Origin: Chryseobacterium sp. 36-9
GTDB lineage: Bacteria > Bacteroidota > Bacteroidia > Flavobacteriales > Weeksellaceae
NCBI GenBank assembly: GCA_001898785.1
Contig: MKVE01000016.1
Location: 30,632-66,682 of the forward strand
Reading direction: 5' to 3'
DNA length: 36,051 nt
Below the pieces are notes generated by a model that had not been told where the DNA came from, did no database searches, and saw only the letters and a program-made list of their open reading frames with translations. Both the position numbers and the translations under genes were made by a program. This document shows, in pieces, positions 7,580 through 16,833 of the stretch; position 1 is the stretch's first letter; each line of letters opens with the position of its first letter.

Positions 7580-8896
7580 ATGAGTACTACAACACAATAC
7601 ATTCCTTATAAAGTTAAGGATATCTCCCTTGCAGAATGGGGAAGAAAAGAAATTACCCTTGCAGAGGCTGAAATGCCAGGTTTGATGGCAATCCGTGAAG
7701 AATACGGACCGTCTCAGCCGTTAAAAGGTGCAAGAATCGCAGGATGTCTTCACATGACGATCCAAACTGCTGTGCTTATCGAGACATTGGTAGCTTTAGG
7801 AGCTGAAGTTACTTGGTCTTCTTGTAATATTTTCTCTACACAGGATCACGCTGCTGCTGCAATCGCTGCTGCAGGAATTCCGGTTTATGCTTGGAAAGGA
7901 ATGAATGCTGAAGAATTCGACTGGTGTATCGAGCAGACTATTTTCTTTGGCGAAGACAGAAAGCCATTGAACATGATCCTGGATGATGGTGGTGATTTAA
8001 CGAATATGGTTTTTGATAAATTCCCTGAACTTACAGCCGGAATTAAAGGTCTTTCTGAAGAAACTACAACAGGTGTTCACAGATTGTACGAAAGAATGAA
8101 GAACGGAACTTTGGTAATGCCTGCCATCAACGTAAACGATTCTGTAACGAAGTCTAAATTCGACAACAAATACGGATGTAAAGAATCTGCAGTAGATGCT
8201 GTAAGAAGAGCGACTGACGTAATGCTTGCCGGAAAAAGAGTGGTAGTTTGCGGATACGGAGACGTAGGTAAAGGTACTGCTGCATCTTTCAGAGGAGCAG
8301 GATCTATCGTTACAGTTACTGAAATCGACCCAATTTGTGCTTTACAGGCTGCAATGGACGGTTACGAAGTAAAAAGACTGGATACTGTGGTTGATAACGC
8401 AGATATCGTAATTACTACAACCGGTAACTTCAATATCGTAAGAAAAGAGCATTTCTTAAAACTAAAAGATAAAGCGATCGTTTGTAACATCGGTCACTTT
8501 GATAACGAAATCGATATGGCTTGGTTAAATGAAAACTATGGTCACACAAAAACTGAAGTAAAACCACAGGTTGACATCTATACGTTGGAAGGAGGTAAAG
8601 AAGTTATCATTCTTGCGGAAGGTAGATTGGTAAACTTAGGTTGCGCAACTGGTCACCCAAGTTTTGTAATGTCTAACTCTTTCTCTAACCAGACTTTGGC
8701 ACAGATCGAGCTTTGGACTAACTCTGAAGCTTACGGAAATGAAGTATATATGTTGCCTAAGCACTTAGATGAAAAAGTTGCTGCTCTTCACCTTAAGAAA
8801 TTAAGCGTTGAATTGGAAACTCTTTCTCCTGAACAGGCTGAATATATCGGTGTGGATGTGAAAGGTCCATTCAAACCTGAATATTACAGATACTAA
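7580..8896 (+). CDS. ahcY: Adenosylhomocysteinase (SAH hydrolase)
   Basis: Cytosolic NAD-dependent enzyme that reversibly splits S-adenosylhomocysteine into adenosine and homocysteine, removing the product that inhibits methyltransferases. Length 438 residues. Visible: substrate-domain HMTIQTA near residue 60, DDGGDLT, the [10 protein letters not shown] segment, the NAD-binding GYGDVGKG, and the C-terminal FKPEYYRY that reaches into the partner subunit. The protein lacks the roughly 40-residue insert present in some bacterial forms. It has its own promoter and terminator, so it is a single-gene transcript. Confidence 0.98.
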   Translation: MSTTTQYIPYKVKDISLAEWGRKEITLAEAEMPGLMAIREEYGPSQPLKGARIAGCLHMTIQTAVLIETLVALGAEVTWSSCNIFSTQDHAAAAIAAAGIPVYAWKGMNAEEFDWCIEQTIFFGEDRKPLNMILDDGGDLTNMVFDKFPELTAGIKGLSEETTTGVHRLYERMKNGTLVMPAINVNDSVTKSKFDNKYGCKESAVDAVRRATDVMLAGKRVVVCGYGDVGKGTAASFRGAGSIVTVTEIDPICALQAAMDGYEVKRLDTVVDNADIVITTTGNFNIVRKEHFLKLKDKAIVCNIGHFDNEIDMAWLNENYGHTKTEVKPQVDIYTLEGGKEVIILAEGRLVNLGCATGHPSFVMSNSFSNQTLAQIELWTNSEAYGNEVYMLPKHLDEKVAALHLKKLSVELETLSPEQAEYIGVDVKGPFKPEYYRY

Positions 8897-8904
8897 ACAT
8901 TGTC

Positions 8905-8925
8905 ATCCTGAGCTTGTCGAAGGAT
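8905..8925. repeat. Short inverted-repeat element, TCCTGAGCTTGTCGAAGGA core
   Basis: Arms ATCCT and AGGAT flank GAGCTTGTCGA, 8 bases after the ahcY stop. From general experience this motif recurs in intergenic DNA of many Bacteroidota genomes; only one copy is in this window. It may form a small hairpin ahead of the terminator. Confidence 0.55.
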
Positions 8926-8936
8926 CTTAAATAATA

Positions 8937-8966
8937 TAAAACTCTCCCAAAAAGGAGAGTTTTTTG
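8937..8966 (+). terminator. Rho-independent terminator of ahcY
   Basis: ACTCTCC / GGAGAGT stem, extended by A-T pairs, with a CAAAAA loop followed by six T bases. Confidence 0.85.
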
Positions 8967-8969
8967 TTT

Positions 8970-9058
8970 AGGAGCTATTTCCCGCTATCCGCTATTACTC
9001 CTCGCGCCACCGCTTTTCCAACACCTGCTGTGGGGTAACCGCTACTATCGGGGCTAAG
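8970..9058. repeat. G+C-rich intergenic element, possible dispersed repeat
   Basis: About 90 bases between the ahcY terminator and the FUSC gene are clearly richer in G+C than the surroundings. They carry repeated CGCTAT-like words (CCCGCTATCCGCTATTA, then CCGCTACTATCGGGGC). No long open frame or tRNA fold is seen. It resembles intergenic repeats I associate with Flavobacteriia, but only one copy is present here, so the repeat call is tentative. Confidence 0.4.
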
Positions 9059-9074
9059 GATTTTGTACATTTTA

Positions 9075-9593
9075 TCAATGGTTCAGAAAAGATTGACCAT
9101 AAGTCTTGAATTTTGAAAAAACAAACGTAATAATCAGTGCAACAAAACATCCGATGCAGACGCAAATCACACGTTCAATCGGAATCAGCCAGTCGTGAGC
9201 CTGATTTTCCTCGATCAAAACAATAACCATCGCCGCCAAAGCTGAACGAAGTGTGTTATCAAGCTTCAAAGCAATCCCAACTAAAATCGTCAAAGCTACC
9301 CCAAAACAAATCAACAAAATATTAGGAATCGGAATCAGAAATAAAATCATTCCAATAGAAGCACCGAGAAGATTGGATTTGATTCTGTCATAAGCTAGTT
9401 TGTTACTGTTGTCTGGTGAGAAAACTATCACCACAGAGATCAATGCCCAATAAACAGGATATTGTGGAAGAAAAATATAAAACAGATAACAGATTGCCGC
9501 GCCAATCACACATTTTATCAAGTAAATCCATTCCGAAACAGAAACTCTTAATCTTAAAAATCTGGAAAACTGTTGTATAAAATTTGACATCAA
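9075..9593 (-). CDS. FUSC-family integral membrane protein
   Basis: 172 residues with about five hydrophobic helices, e.g. IGAAICYLFYIFLP near 30, ALISVVIVF near 50 and VCIGCFVALIITFVF near the end. Conserved short loop SPDNSNKLAYDRIKSNLLGA matches the fusaric-acid-resistance/aromatic-acid-exporter N-terminal domain. Full-size exporters also have a cytoplasmic domain of several hundred residues; here only the membrane part exists, as in many small family members. Transport of an aromatic or organic acid is possible but unproven. A CAAAATTA at 9616-9623 reads as TAATTTTG on this strand and may be its -7 element. Confidence 0.8.
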   Translation of the reverse strand: MMSNFIQQFSRFLRLRVSVSEWIYLIKCVIGAAICYLFYIFLPQYPVYWALISVVIVFSPDNSNKLAYDRIKSNLLGASIGMILFLIPIPNILLICFGVALTILVGIALKLDNTLRSALAAMVIVLIEENQAHDWLIPIERVICVCIGCFVALIITFVFSKFKTYGQSFLNH

Positions 9594-9728
9594 TATTTTG
9601 CTAGAAATTGAGCTTCAAAATTATAAAACATATAACGAATCTAAGATTCCGGAAATATTATTTATATCATAAAGATTTCATTTTCCTTTCATAATTAGTA
9701 AATTGCCGCTTCAAAAAATTTCAAAAAA

Positions 9729-11171
9729 ATGGAATATTCACAACTGGAACCAAAGGTGATCTGGAAAAACTTCGCAGCACTGAATTCGGTTCCGAGACCA
9801 TCAAAAAAAGAAGAAAAAGTTATACAATTCATAAAAGAATTCGGGGAAAGATTGGGATTACCAACAACTATTGACGAAGTTGGAAATGTCATCATCACCA
9901 AACCTGCAACTCCGGGAATGGAAAACCGAACGCGCATCGTAATGCAATCCCATCTTGATATGGTTTGTCAAAAGAACAACGATGTCGATTTTGATTTTGA
10001 AACTCAGGGAATCCAGATGTATGTGGACGGCGACTGGGTAAGAGCGAAAGGGACAACTTTGGGTGCTGACAACGGTTTAGGCGTTGCTACCATTATGTCA
10101 ATTTTAGAAAGTAATGACATTGCACACCCGGAACTGGAAGCACTTTTCACGATTGATGAAGAAACAGGAATGACAGGTGCATTGGCTTTAAAACCTGGAC
10201 AATTGAAAGGTCAAATCCTTCTCAATCTTGACACAGAAGAAGATGACGAGATCGATATCGGTTGTGCCGGAGGTGTGGATGTAACCGCTTCTGCAAAATT
10301 CGATTTGGAAGAAGCAAAAGGTGAAATTTTCAAAATCGAGATCAAAGGTTTACAAGGTGGACATTCCGGGATGGACATCCACAAAGGTTTTGGGAACTCG
10401 AACAAATTATTGGGAAGATTTTTATTCTTAGGACTGGAAAATCAAATTCAATTAATATCAATTGACGGCGGAAGTTTGAGAAACGCAATTCCAAGAGAAG
10501 CAAAAGCGATTATTTCTGTCAACAATTCAGAAGATTTTGTAGCAAAATTTGAACAATTGAAATCTGAAATTCTGGAAGAATTCGCTTCACTGGAAAAAGA
10601 TCTGGTAATTAATATCGAAAAAACTGTTTCTACAGACCAGGCAATATCTGTCGACGATTCCAGAAAAATCATTTATGCCATCAATGCAGCCCACAATGGT
10701 GTTTTTCGAATGAGTCCGGATGTAGAAGGTTTGGTCGAAGCGTCTAACAACGTTGCAAGAGTTGAGCTGAAAAATGGAGAAATTAAGATTTTGAACTTAA
10801 CCCGTTCATCTGTAGAATCTACAAAATGGGAAGTTGCCAATCAGTTAAAATCTGCTTTTGAGAGCAACGGATTGACAACAGAATTCGGAGGTTCATATCC
10901 GGGTTGGAAACCAAAACCCGAAGCAGAAATTATCAAAGTAATGGCGGAACTCTATCAAAATAATTTTGGTGAAAAACCATTAGTTGTTGCTTGTCATGCA
11001 GGATTAGAATGTGGAATCATCGGTGCCAATTATCCAAAAATGGAAATGGTTTCTTTTGGACCGACTATTAAAGGTGCACATTCTCCTGATGAAAGAGCCA
11101 GTATATCATCCGTTCAGAAATTTTGGACGTATACCCGGGAAATTTTGAAAAACATCCCGATCAATAAATAA
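9729..11171 (+). CDS. pepD: Aminoacyl-histidine dipeptidase PepD (M20 family)
   Basis: Cytosolic zinc dipeptidase that cleaves dipeptides such as Xaa-His. Length 480 residues is typical. Visible metal and catalytic motifs: QSHLDMVC (His75, Asp77), LGADNGLG with the bridging Asp, IDEETGMTGA with the catalytic Glu, NLDTEEDDEI, and the C-terminal GPTIKGAHSPDE with the last metal His. The lid domain lies between about residues 205 and 385. It has its own terminator and is divergent from the FUSC gene. Confidence 0.96.
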   Translation: MEYSQLEPKVIWKNFAALNSVPRPSKKEEKVIQFIKEFGERLGLPTTIDEVGNVIITKPATPGMENRTRIVMQSHLDMVCQKNNDVDFDFETQGIQMYVDGDWVRAKGTTLGADNGLGVATIMSILESNDIAHPELEALFTIDEETGMTGALALKPGQLKGQILLNLDTEEDDEIDIGCAGGVDVTASAKFDLEEAKGEIFKIEIKGLQGGHSGMDIHKGFGNSNKLLGRFLFLGLENQIQLISIDGGSLRNAIPREAKAIISVNNSEDFVAKFEQLKSEILEEFASLEKDLVINIEKTVSTDQAISVDDSRKIIYAINAAHNGVFRMSPDVEGLVEASNNVARVELKNGEIKILNLTRSSVESTKWEVANQLKSAFESNGLTTEFGGSYPGWKPKPEAEIIKVMAELYQNNFGEKPLVVACHAGLECGIIGANYPKMEMVSFGPTIKGAHSPDERASISSVQKFWTYTREILKNIPINK

Positions 11172-11183
11172 TGATTCGATTTT

Positions 11184-11212
11184 AAATCCAGTAAAATTAC
11201 TGGATTTTTTAT
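11184..11212 (+). terminator. Terminator of pepD
   Basis: AAATCCAGT / ACTGGATTT hairpin with a long T-rich tail, 12 bases behind the pepD stop. Confidence 0.85.
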
Positions 11213-11307
11213 TTTTTGGAACTATTAATTAAAACTCTACAATCAACTATTTGATATTTTTAAATTTCCTTAAAAATTTACTAAATTAGCAATATAAAAT
11301 CTAATAT

Positions 11308-14070
11308 ATGAAGAAAGAACTTTTACGAATTGGTATTTTGTGCAGCATTGTCGGATCTACATTCTCTGCAAAAGCACAGGAATACATTGAAAAGAAAATT
11401 ACCGAAAAAAACGGAAATATCAGTTTAGTAACTTTTAAAAGTACTGCTGATTTGAAGTCGGCATCAAAAACCGATCTATTCAGAGAAATTTTAAAACTTT
11501 CAGCTGGCGCTGAATTGAGACTTATGAAATCTGAGAAAGATACAAAAAGTAATTTCTCAGATGAAAAATATCAATTATATTATAATAATGTAAAAGTTGA
11601 ATTCGGAATATATAACCTGCATTATAAAAATGGCAATCTTACCAGTATGAACGGTGAGATCTTCGATACAAAAAATGCAAATATATCACCGAAAATTTCT
11701 TCGCAAAACGCATTAGATAAAGCAATACAAAGTGTTGGTGCTGAGAAATATATGTGGGATGATGTAGACAGTAATGTTGACAATTACAAAAAACCCTCGG
11801 GAGAACTGGTCCTTTTACCAATCCAGCAAGCTGATGAGAGTTATAAATTATTTTTAGCTTACAAATTTGATGTTTTTGCTTCTCAACCTATGAGCAGAGC
11901 TTATATCTATGTAGATGCTGCAACTGGTCAAATCTTATTATCAGATGCAATCATCAAGCATGCGAATGGACATAATCACAACATATTAAAAGGTGACCTT
12001 GATACGGAAAAAATCGTATCTGACGTGAAAGATAGCCACCTTAAGGAAACAATCAACAAACTGGCAACAGGAAATGCTGCAACCAGATATAGTGGGACCC
12101 AATCTATTGAGACATCATTAAATACCGCTGGTGACAATTACATCTTGTATGATACAACAAGAGGGAATGGTGTAAGAACTTATAACCTGAAAAAGAGCAC
12201 CACAATAAGCAACACGGATTTCACCGACGCTGATAATGATTGGACCGCTGCAGAATTTAACAATGCTACCTTTGATAATGCAGCATTGGATGCACACTTC
12301 GGAGTAGAAAAAACTTATGATTATTTCAAAGATGTCCATAACAGAAATAGCTATGATAATAATGGCTCAATCTTAAGAAGTTATGTACATTATGGCAACA
12401 ATATCAATAATGCTTACTGGTCGGGAACTTACATGCTTTATGGAGATGGAGACAGAACAAGCAACTTTAATGTATTAACGGCATTCGATGTCACCGCTCA
12501 CGAGTTAGGCCACGGTGTCTGTAGTGCTACTGCTGCATTAGCTTACCAAAGAGAATCCGGCGCAATGAACGAAGGACTTTCTGATATTTGGGGAGCTGTG
12601 GTTGAGCACACATATTTACCTAATAAGCAAGCGTTTAATATTGGAGAAGACATTACTTTATATTCTCCTTATTATCTAAGATCAATGAGCAATCCGAAAT
12701 CTGCCGGACAACCTGACACATATCGCGGAACAAACTGGCAACCTGCAACAGCTGCAGAAGGTTGCGTAACACCTGGACAAAATACTAATGATTATTGTGG
12801 TGTTCATACCAACAGCGGCGTTCTCAATCATTGGTATTATGTACTTGTACAAGGAAAAACAGGAACTAATGATATCGGCAAATCTTACAGCGTAACAGGA
12901 ATTGGATTTGAAAAAGCGGCAAAAATTGTTTACCGTTTGGAAACAGCTTATTTATCGTCCGGCTCCACTTATATGAATGCAAGAGACTTCGGAATACAAG
13001 CTGCCACAGATTTGTATGGTGCAGGATCTGCAGAAGCTATTGCTACACAAGATGCTTTTTATGCTGTTGGTCTGGGTGCAAAATATAATCCGAATGGTCC
13101 GGACACGACTGCTCCAACCACTCCGCTCAATTTACAAGCTTCCTCTACAACCAATGTTTCTACATATCTGACATGGACTGCTTCAACTGATAATTTTGCA
13201 TTAGATGGATATAATGTCTACAAAGACAATGTGTTATTAGGTTCAACTTATAATACATCTTATTACGTAACAGGATTAACAGCGTCTACAGCATATAAAT
13301 TTAAGGTAGAAGCAAAAGACGAAGCAGGTAACAAATCTAACTTCAGTAACGAGGTTACAGTCAATACAGCAGCTACCGGAACAACTTATTGTACTTCACA
13401 ATCCGGAAGCACCAGCTTCATGAAAATCCAAAATGTAAAGCTTAATACAATTGATAATTCAAGTACAGGAGGCGCGGGTTATGAAGACTTCTCATACCTA
13501 TCAACAGATGTAACAAAAGGATCAAGTTATACGATTACCATTACTCCATTTTGGTCTGGTACTGTATATCCTATGAGATATGCCGTATATGCAGATTATA
13601 ATAATAATGGTGTCTTTACCAATACTGGTGAAACACTTTGGACACAGGCATCAACATCCAACCCTACAGTATCCGGAACATTCACAATTCCTACAACTGC
13701 AACAACTGGAAAAGTAAGGTTAAGAGTTGTTATGATCTATTCTTCTGCACCAGCTTCTTGTAACTCTTATTCATATGGACAAACTGAAGATTACACAATT
13801 AATATTCAGGATGTTTTAGCTGTATCAGACCTTAGTAGTGATAATAAAGTATCAATATATCCAAATCCTGTTAAAGATATACTTAATATCAAAACTAAAG
13901 AAGCCGGAGAATCAACCTATAAAATTTACAATGCAGCAGGACAATCTGTGGCAAATGGTAAATCTGTTGAAAATAAAATAGATGTCAATAGACTTCCTAG
14001 TGGAAACTACGTCATAGAGTTAGTGAATAAAAAGGGTGAAAAATCAACTCAGAAATTCATTAAAAAATAG
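11308..14070 (+). CDS. Secreted M4 (thermolysin-like) metallopeptidase with FN3, GEVED and T9SS sorting domains
   Basis: Extracellular zinc endopeptidase, 920 residues. Order: signal peptide (cleavage likely after AKA at about residue 23), FTP/PepSY-type propeptide to about 240, M4 catalytic domain about 255-590, fibronectin type III about 598-688, GEVED domain ending about 831 (DYNNNGVF ... SYGQTEDYTI), and a type A T9SS C-terminal sorting domain from about 848 (SIYPNPVKDILN ... KFIKK). Catalytic residues are intact: His398, Glu399 and His402 in HELGH, third zinc ligand Glu422 in NEGLSD, and the transition-state His in VHTNSGVLNHW. The sorting domain predicts export through the outer membrane by T9SS. 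It is flanked by terminators and is probably transcribed alone. Confidence 0.96.
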   Translation: MKKELLRIGILCSIVGSTFSAKAQEYIEKKITEKNGNISLVTFKSTADLKSASKTDLFREILKLSAGAELRLMKSEKDTKSNFSDEKYQLYYNNVKVEFGIYNLHYKNGNLTSMNGEIFDTKNANISPKISSQNALDKAIQSVGAEKYMWDDVDSNVDNYKKPSGELVLLPIQQADESYKLFLAYKFDVFASQPMSRAYIYVDAATGQILLSDAIIKHANGHNHNILKGDLDTEKIVSDVKDSHLKETINKLATGNAATRYSGTQSIETSLNTAGDNYILYDTTRGNGVRTYNLKKSTTISNTDFTDADNDWTAAEFNNATFDNAALDAHFGVEKTYDYFKDVHNRNSYDNNGSILRSYVHYGNNINNAYWSGTYMLYGDGDRTSNFNVLTAFDVTAHELGHGVCSATAALAYQRESGAMNEGLSDIWGAVVEHTYLPNKQAFNIGEDITLYSPYYLRSMSNPKSAGQPDTYRGTNWQPATAAEGCVTPGQNTNDYCGVHTNSGVLNHWYYVLVQGKTGTNDIGKSYSVTGIGFEKAAKIVYRLETAYLSSGSTYMNARDFGIQAATDLYGAGSAEAIATQDAFYAVGLGAKYNPNGPDTTAPTTPLNLQASSTTNVSTYLTWTASTDNFALDGYNVYKDNVLLGSTYNTSYYVTGLTASTAYKFKVEAKDEAGNKSNFSNEVTVNTAATGTTYCTSQSGSTSFMKIQNVKLNTIDNSSTGGAGYEDFSYLSTDVTKGSSYTITITPFWSGTVYPMRYAVYADYNNNGVFTNTGETLWTQASTSNPTVSGTFTIPTTATTGKVRLRVVMIYSSAPASCNSYSYGQTEDYTINIQDVLAVSDLSSDNKVSIYPNPVKDILNIKTKEAGESTYKIYNAAGQSVANGKSVENKIDVNRLPSGNYVIELVNKKGEKSTQKFIKK

Positions 14071-14091
14071 TTTACATAACTTTAATTCAAT

Positions 14092-14119
14092 AAAAAAGCT
14101 CCCAGATTTGGGAGCTTTT
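14092..14119. terminator. Bidirectional terminator between M4 peptidase and slyD-like gene
   Basis: AAAAGCTCCC / GGGAGCTTTT stem with AGATTT loop, A-rich on one side and T-rich on the other, so it serves both convergent genes. Confidence 0.85.
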
Positions 14120-14139
14120 ACTTTATATAATAATTTTCA

Positions 14140-14640
14140 TTAATGTCCGGAATGACCATCAGGTCCATGTGCATGACCATGCGCTAATTCTTCCTCAGTT
14201 GCAGGACGTGCATTAAGAATTTCCACATCAAAGTACAAAGGTCTTCCAGCCATAGGATGATTAAGATCTACCACTACCGCTTCCGGAGTGACTTCCAAAA
14301 CTACCGCTTGAAAATTATTCCCTTGATTATCAGACAATGGTAAAACAGCTCCAACCGGAGGCAATTCCTGACCTTGGAACATATCAACAGGCAATTGCGT
14401 AACAGCTTGTGGATCTCTTTCTCCATAACCTTCGCCTGGCGTGATTTCGAAAGAGGTTTTATCGCCAACACCCAGATTTTTGATTTCTTCCTCAAACTTC
14501 GGAATCATCATTCCTACGCCGTAAAGAAAAGTCAAAGGATTTTCTTCAGAAGTTTCTTCTACAAAAACTTTCTCTCCACTCTCATCATTGGTATGCAGAA
14601 CATATTTTAAAGTTACAACGTGATTTTTGTCTAATGCCAT
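14140..14640 (-). CDS. FKBP-type peptidyl-prolyl isomerase, SlyD-like
   Basis: Folding catalyst and chaperone, 166 residues. The FKBP core is interrupted by an IF chaperone insert, as in SlyD: the FKBP part begins VTLKYVLHTNDESGE and resumes after residues around ITPGEGYGERDP, ending DLNHPMAGRPLYFDVEIL. The C-terminus is His-rich (AHGHAHGPDGHSGH), a typical nickel/metal-binding tail, though shorter than in E. coli SlyD. A TAATTTTG element on this strand (14690-14697) and an inverted repeat at 14662-14682 precede it. Confidence 0.93.
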   Translation of the reverse strand: MALDKNHVVTLKYVLHTNDESGEKVFVEETSEENPLTFLYGVGMMIPKFEEEIKNLGVGDKTSFEITPGEGYGERDPQAVTQLPVDMFQGQELPPVGAVLPLSDNQGNNFQAVVLEVTPEAVVVDLNHPMAGRPLYFDVEILNARPATEEELAHGHAHGPDGHSGH

Positions 14641-14661
14641 TTTTATTTATTTTAAGTTATT

Positions 14662-14682
14662 TACATCATCAATTATGATGTA
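14662..14682. promoter_or_regulatory. Inverted repeat TACATCAT-N5-ATGATGTA before the slyD-like gene
   Basis: Perfect 8-bp arms with a 5-base spacer lie between the putative -7 element of the minus-strand promoter (14690-14697) and the start codon at 14640, close to the expected transcript start. It could be an operator or a 5'-leader hairpin. Function is inferred from position only. Confidence 0.4.
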
Positions 14683-14783
14683 TCGCAAACAAAATTAAGC
14701 TTTTGAAATTTAAGAGCTGATGATTTACGATAAAACTTCTTTTTAATATTTTCTTTTCAAAAAAAAATCTGGAACTTAGCAGA

Positions 14784-16127
14784 ATGGCAAAACTCAAAAC
14801 TCAATATTTCTGTCAGAACTGTGGTGCACAATATTCTCAGTGGCACGGGCAATGTAAAACCTGTGGTGAATGGAATACACTTGTGGAAGAAATTGTAGAA
14901 AAATCAACAAAATCAGTTGCTACAAAATCCAAATCTTCCATTATCAACATCATAGAAGTTGAAACCAACGAAGAGCCGAGAATTAAAACCCCTTCGGAAG
15001 AACTGGACCGCGTATTGGGTGGCGGAATCGTTTTAGGTTCTGTAACATTAATTGGTGGTGAGCCTGGTATTGGAAAATCAACACTGCTTCTCCAATTGGC
15101 TTTGAAGATGAAGAAAAAAATTCTTTACGTTTCCGGTGAAGAGAGTGCCTCGCAAATCAAAATGAGAGCAGACCGTTTAGCTGAAATCAAAAACCCTAAT
15201 TGTTTCTTATTTACTGAGACTTCTGTCGAAAAAATCCTACACGAAGCCAAAAAACTTCAACCGGATTTTATGATTATCGATTCTATCCAGACGCTGCAAT
15301 CCCAATTGATTGAAAGCTCGCCGGGAACAGTTTCGCAAATCCGGGAATGTTCCAATGAGATCATCAAATTTGCTAAAGAAAACAACATTCCTGTTTTCCT
15401 GGTGGGGCACATCACCAAAGACGGACAAATAGCCGGGCCAAAAGTTCTGGAACATATGGTTGATGTGGTATTGAATTTCGACGGCGATAGAAATCATCTT
15501 TTCCGACTGTTGAGAGCCAACAAAAACCGTTTTGGTTCAACCGCTGAAATAGGAATTTACGAGATGATTTCACAAGGTCTCAAAGAAATCAAGAATCCAT
15601 CCGAAGTATTAATCACTAAAAAATTCGAAGAACTTTCCGGAAATTCTGTTGCGGTAACTTTGGAAGGCAACAGGCCGATGCTATTAGAGATCCAGGCTTT
15701 GGTTTCAACTGCTGTCTATGGAACGCCACAAAGAAGTTCCACCGGTTTTGATTCCAAAAGGTTGAATATGCTTCTGGCTGTTTTGGAAAAAAGAGCAGGT
15801 TTTCAACTCGGCGCAAAAGACGTTTTTCTTAATATCACAGGAGGCATTAAAACCGATGATCCTGCGCTGGATCTAGCTGTTGTTGCATCCATTCTATCCA
15901 GCAATGAGGATATCGCAATTTCCGAACAGTACTGTTTTGCCGGTGAAATTGGGTTGAGCGGAGAGATCCGTCCTGTTGCCCAGATCGAACAGAGAATCAC
16001 CGAAGCAGAAAAATTGGGCTATGAAAAAATATTTGTTTCAAATCTCAATAAAATCCCGAAAAGAAAATTTGGAATCAGGATTGAAGAAATCAGTAAAATC
16101 GAAGATTTTGTAGAATTACTTTTTTAA
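14784..16127 (+). CDS. radA: DNA repair protein RadA
   Basis: DnaB-like helicase that promotes branch migration and processing of recombination intermediates. Length 447 residues. Visible: four-Cys zinc finger (Cys10, Cys13, Cys24, Cys27), Walker A GGEPGIGKST at 91-100, the RadA-specific KNRFG motif near 250, and a C-terminal Lon-protease-like domain (FLNITGGIKTDDPALDLAV ...). All key motifs are intact. The ACP phosphodiesterase gene follows after 34 bases and may be cotranscribed. Confidence 0.97.
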   Translation: MAKLKTQYFCQNCGAQYSQWHGQCKTCGEWNTLVEEIVEKSTKSVATKSKSSIINIIEVETNEEPRIKTPSEELDRVLGGGIVLGSVTLIGGEPGIGKSTLLLQLALKMKKKILYVSGEESASQIKMRADRLAEIKNPNCFLFTETSVEKILHEAKKLQPDFMIIDSIQTLQSQLIESSPGTVSQIRECSNEIIKFAKENNIPVFLVGHITKDGQIAGPKVLEHMVDVVLNFDGDRNHLFRLLRANKNRFGSTAEIGIYEMISQGLKEIKNPSEVLITKKFEELSGNSVAVTLEGNRPMLLEIQALVSTAVYGTPQRSSTGFDSKRLNMLLAVLEKRAGFQLGAKDVFLNITGGIKTDDPALDLAVVASILSSNEDIAISEQYCFAGEIGLSGEIRPVAQIEQRITEAEKLGYEKIFVSNLNKIPKRKFGIRIEEISKIEDFVELLF

Positions 16128-16161
16128 TCCATTTCATCTTAATAATTTGTAACTTCATTTA

Positions 16162-16728
16162 ATGAATTATCTTGCCCACTCTATCCTATCATTTACCGAC
16201 GGACAACTTGTCGGAAATATGATTGCAGATTTTATCAGGAATAATGAGCGGGAAAATTTCCCTTTGGAAATCCAGGAAGGCATAAAACTTCACAGATTTA
16301 TAGATACATTTACAGATTCTCACCCGGCAGTTTCGGAAGCTAAAAAGATCTTCAGCCCGCTTGTCAGGCTTTATTCAGGTGCTTTTGTAGATGTTGCTTT
16401 CGATTATTTTGTTGCCCATCATTATCCGGAAAATGAATTGAAAAATCACTCACAAAAAACCTATGAAATTCTTTGGAATAATGAACAGTGGCTTCCTGAA
16501 AATTATAAGCAAATGCTGGTGAGAATGGAAAAGGACGATTGGCTGACTAATTACATAACAGATCGCGGCATCAGATTCAGTATGCAGAATGTTCTCAACA
16601 AAGCTCAATATCTTGAAAAGGATTTACCTGTTTTTGATATTTTCCTGGAAAACAAAAATTTGTTACAAATTTATTTTGATCAATTCTTTCCTGATATTTT
16701 GAGAGAATGCAGGCTGAGCTTCGGATGA
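16162..16728 (+). CDS. Acyl-carrier-protein phosphodiesterase (AcpH-like, DUF479)
   Basis: 188 residues. The start MNYLAHSILSF, then LVGNMIADFIRN, LHRFIDTFTDSHPAV and DVAFDYFVAHHYPENEL are characteristic of the ACP phosphodiesterase family, a metal-dependent HD-like fold. Family members remove the 4'-phosphopantetheine arm from holo-ACP, giving apo-ACP. It lies 34 bases behind radA with no terminator between. Confidence 0.9.
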   Translation: MNYLAHSILSFTDGQLVGNMIADFIRNNERENFPLEIQEGIKLHRFIDTFTDSHPAVSEAKKIFSPLVRLYSGAFVDVAFDYFVAHHYPENELKNHSQKTYEILWNNEQWLPENYKQMLVRMEKDDWLTNYITDRGIRFSMQNVLNKAQYLEKDLPVFDIFLENKNLLQIYFDQFFPDILRECRLSFG

Positions 16729-16833
16729 TATAAAAAGGATTACGTATTTCTTACCAATTTACTATCAAAATAAGTTAAAAATACCATTTATACTAAATTA
16801 TATTTGAATTTTTAATACTTTTGGAGCTTCATT

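Noticed and set aside
9001-9055. G+C-rich segment as a tRNA or small-RNA gene
   Set aside because: I could not draw a cloverleaf or a stable long hairpin by eye, so it is listed only as a possible repeat.
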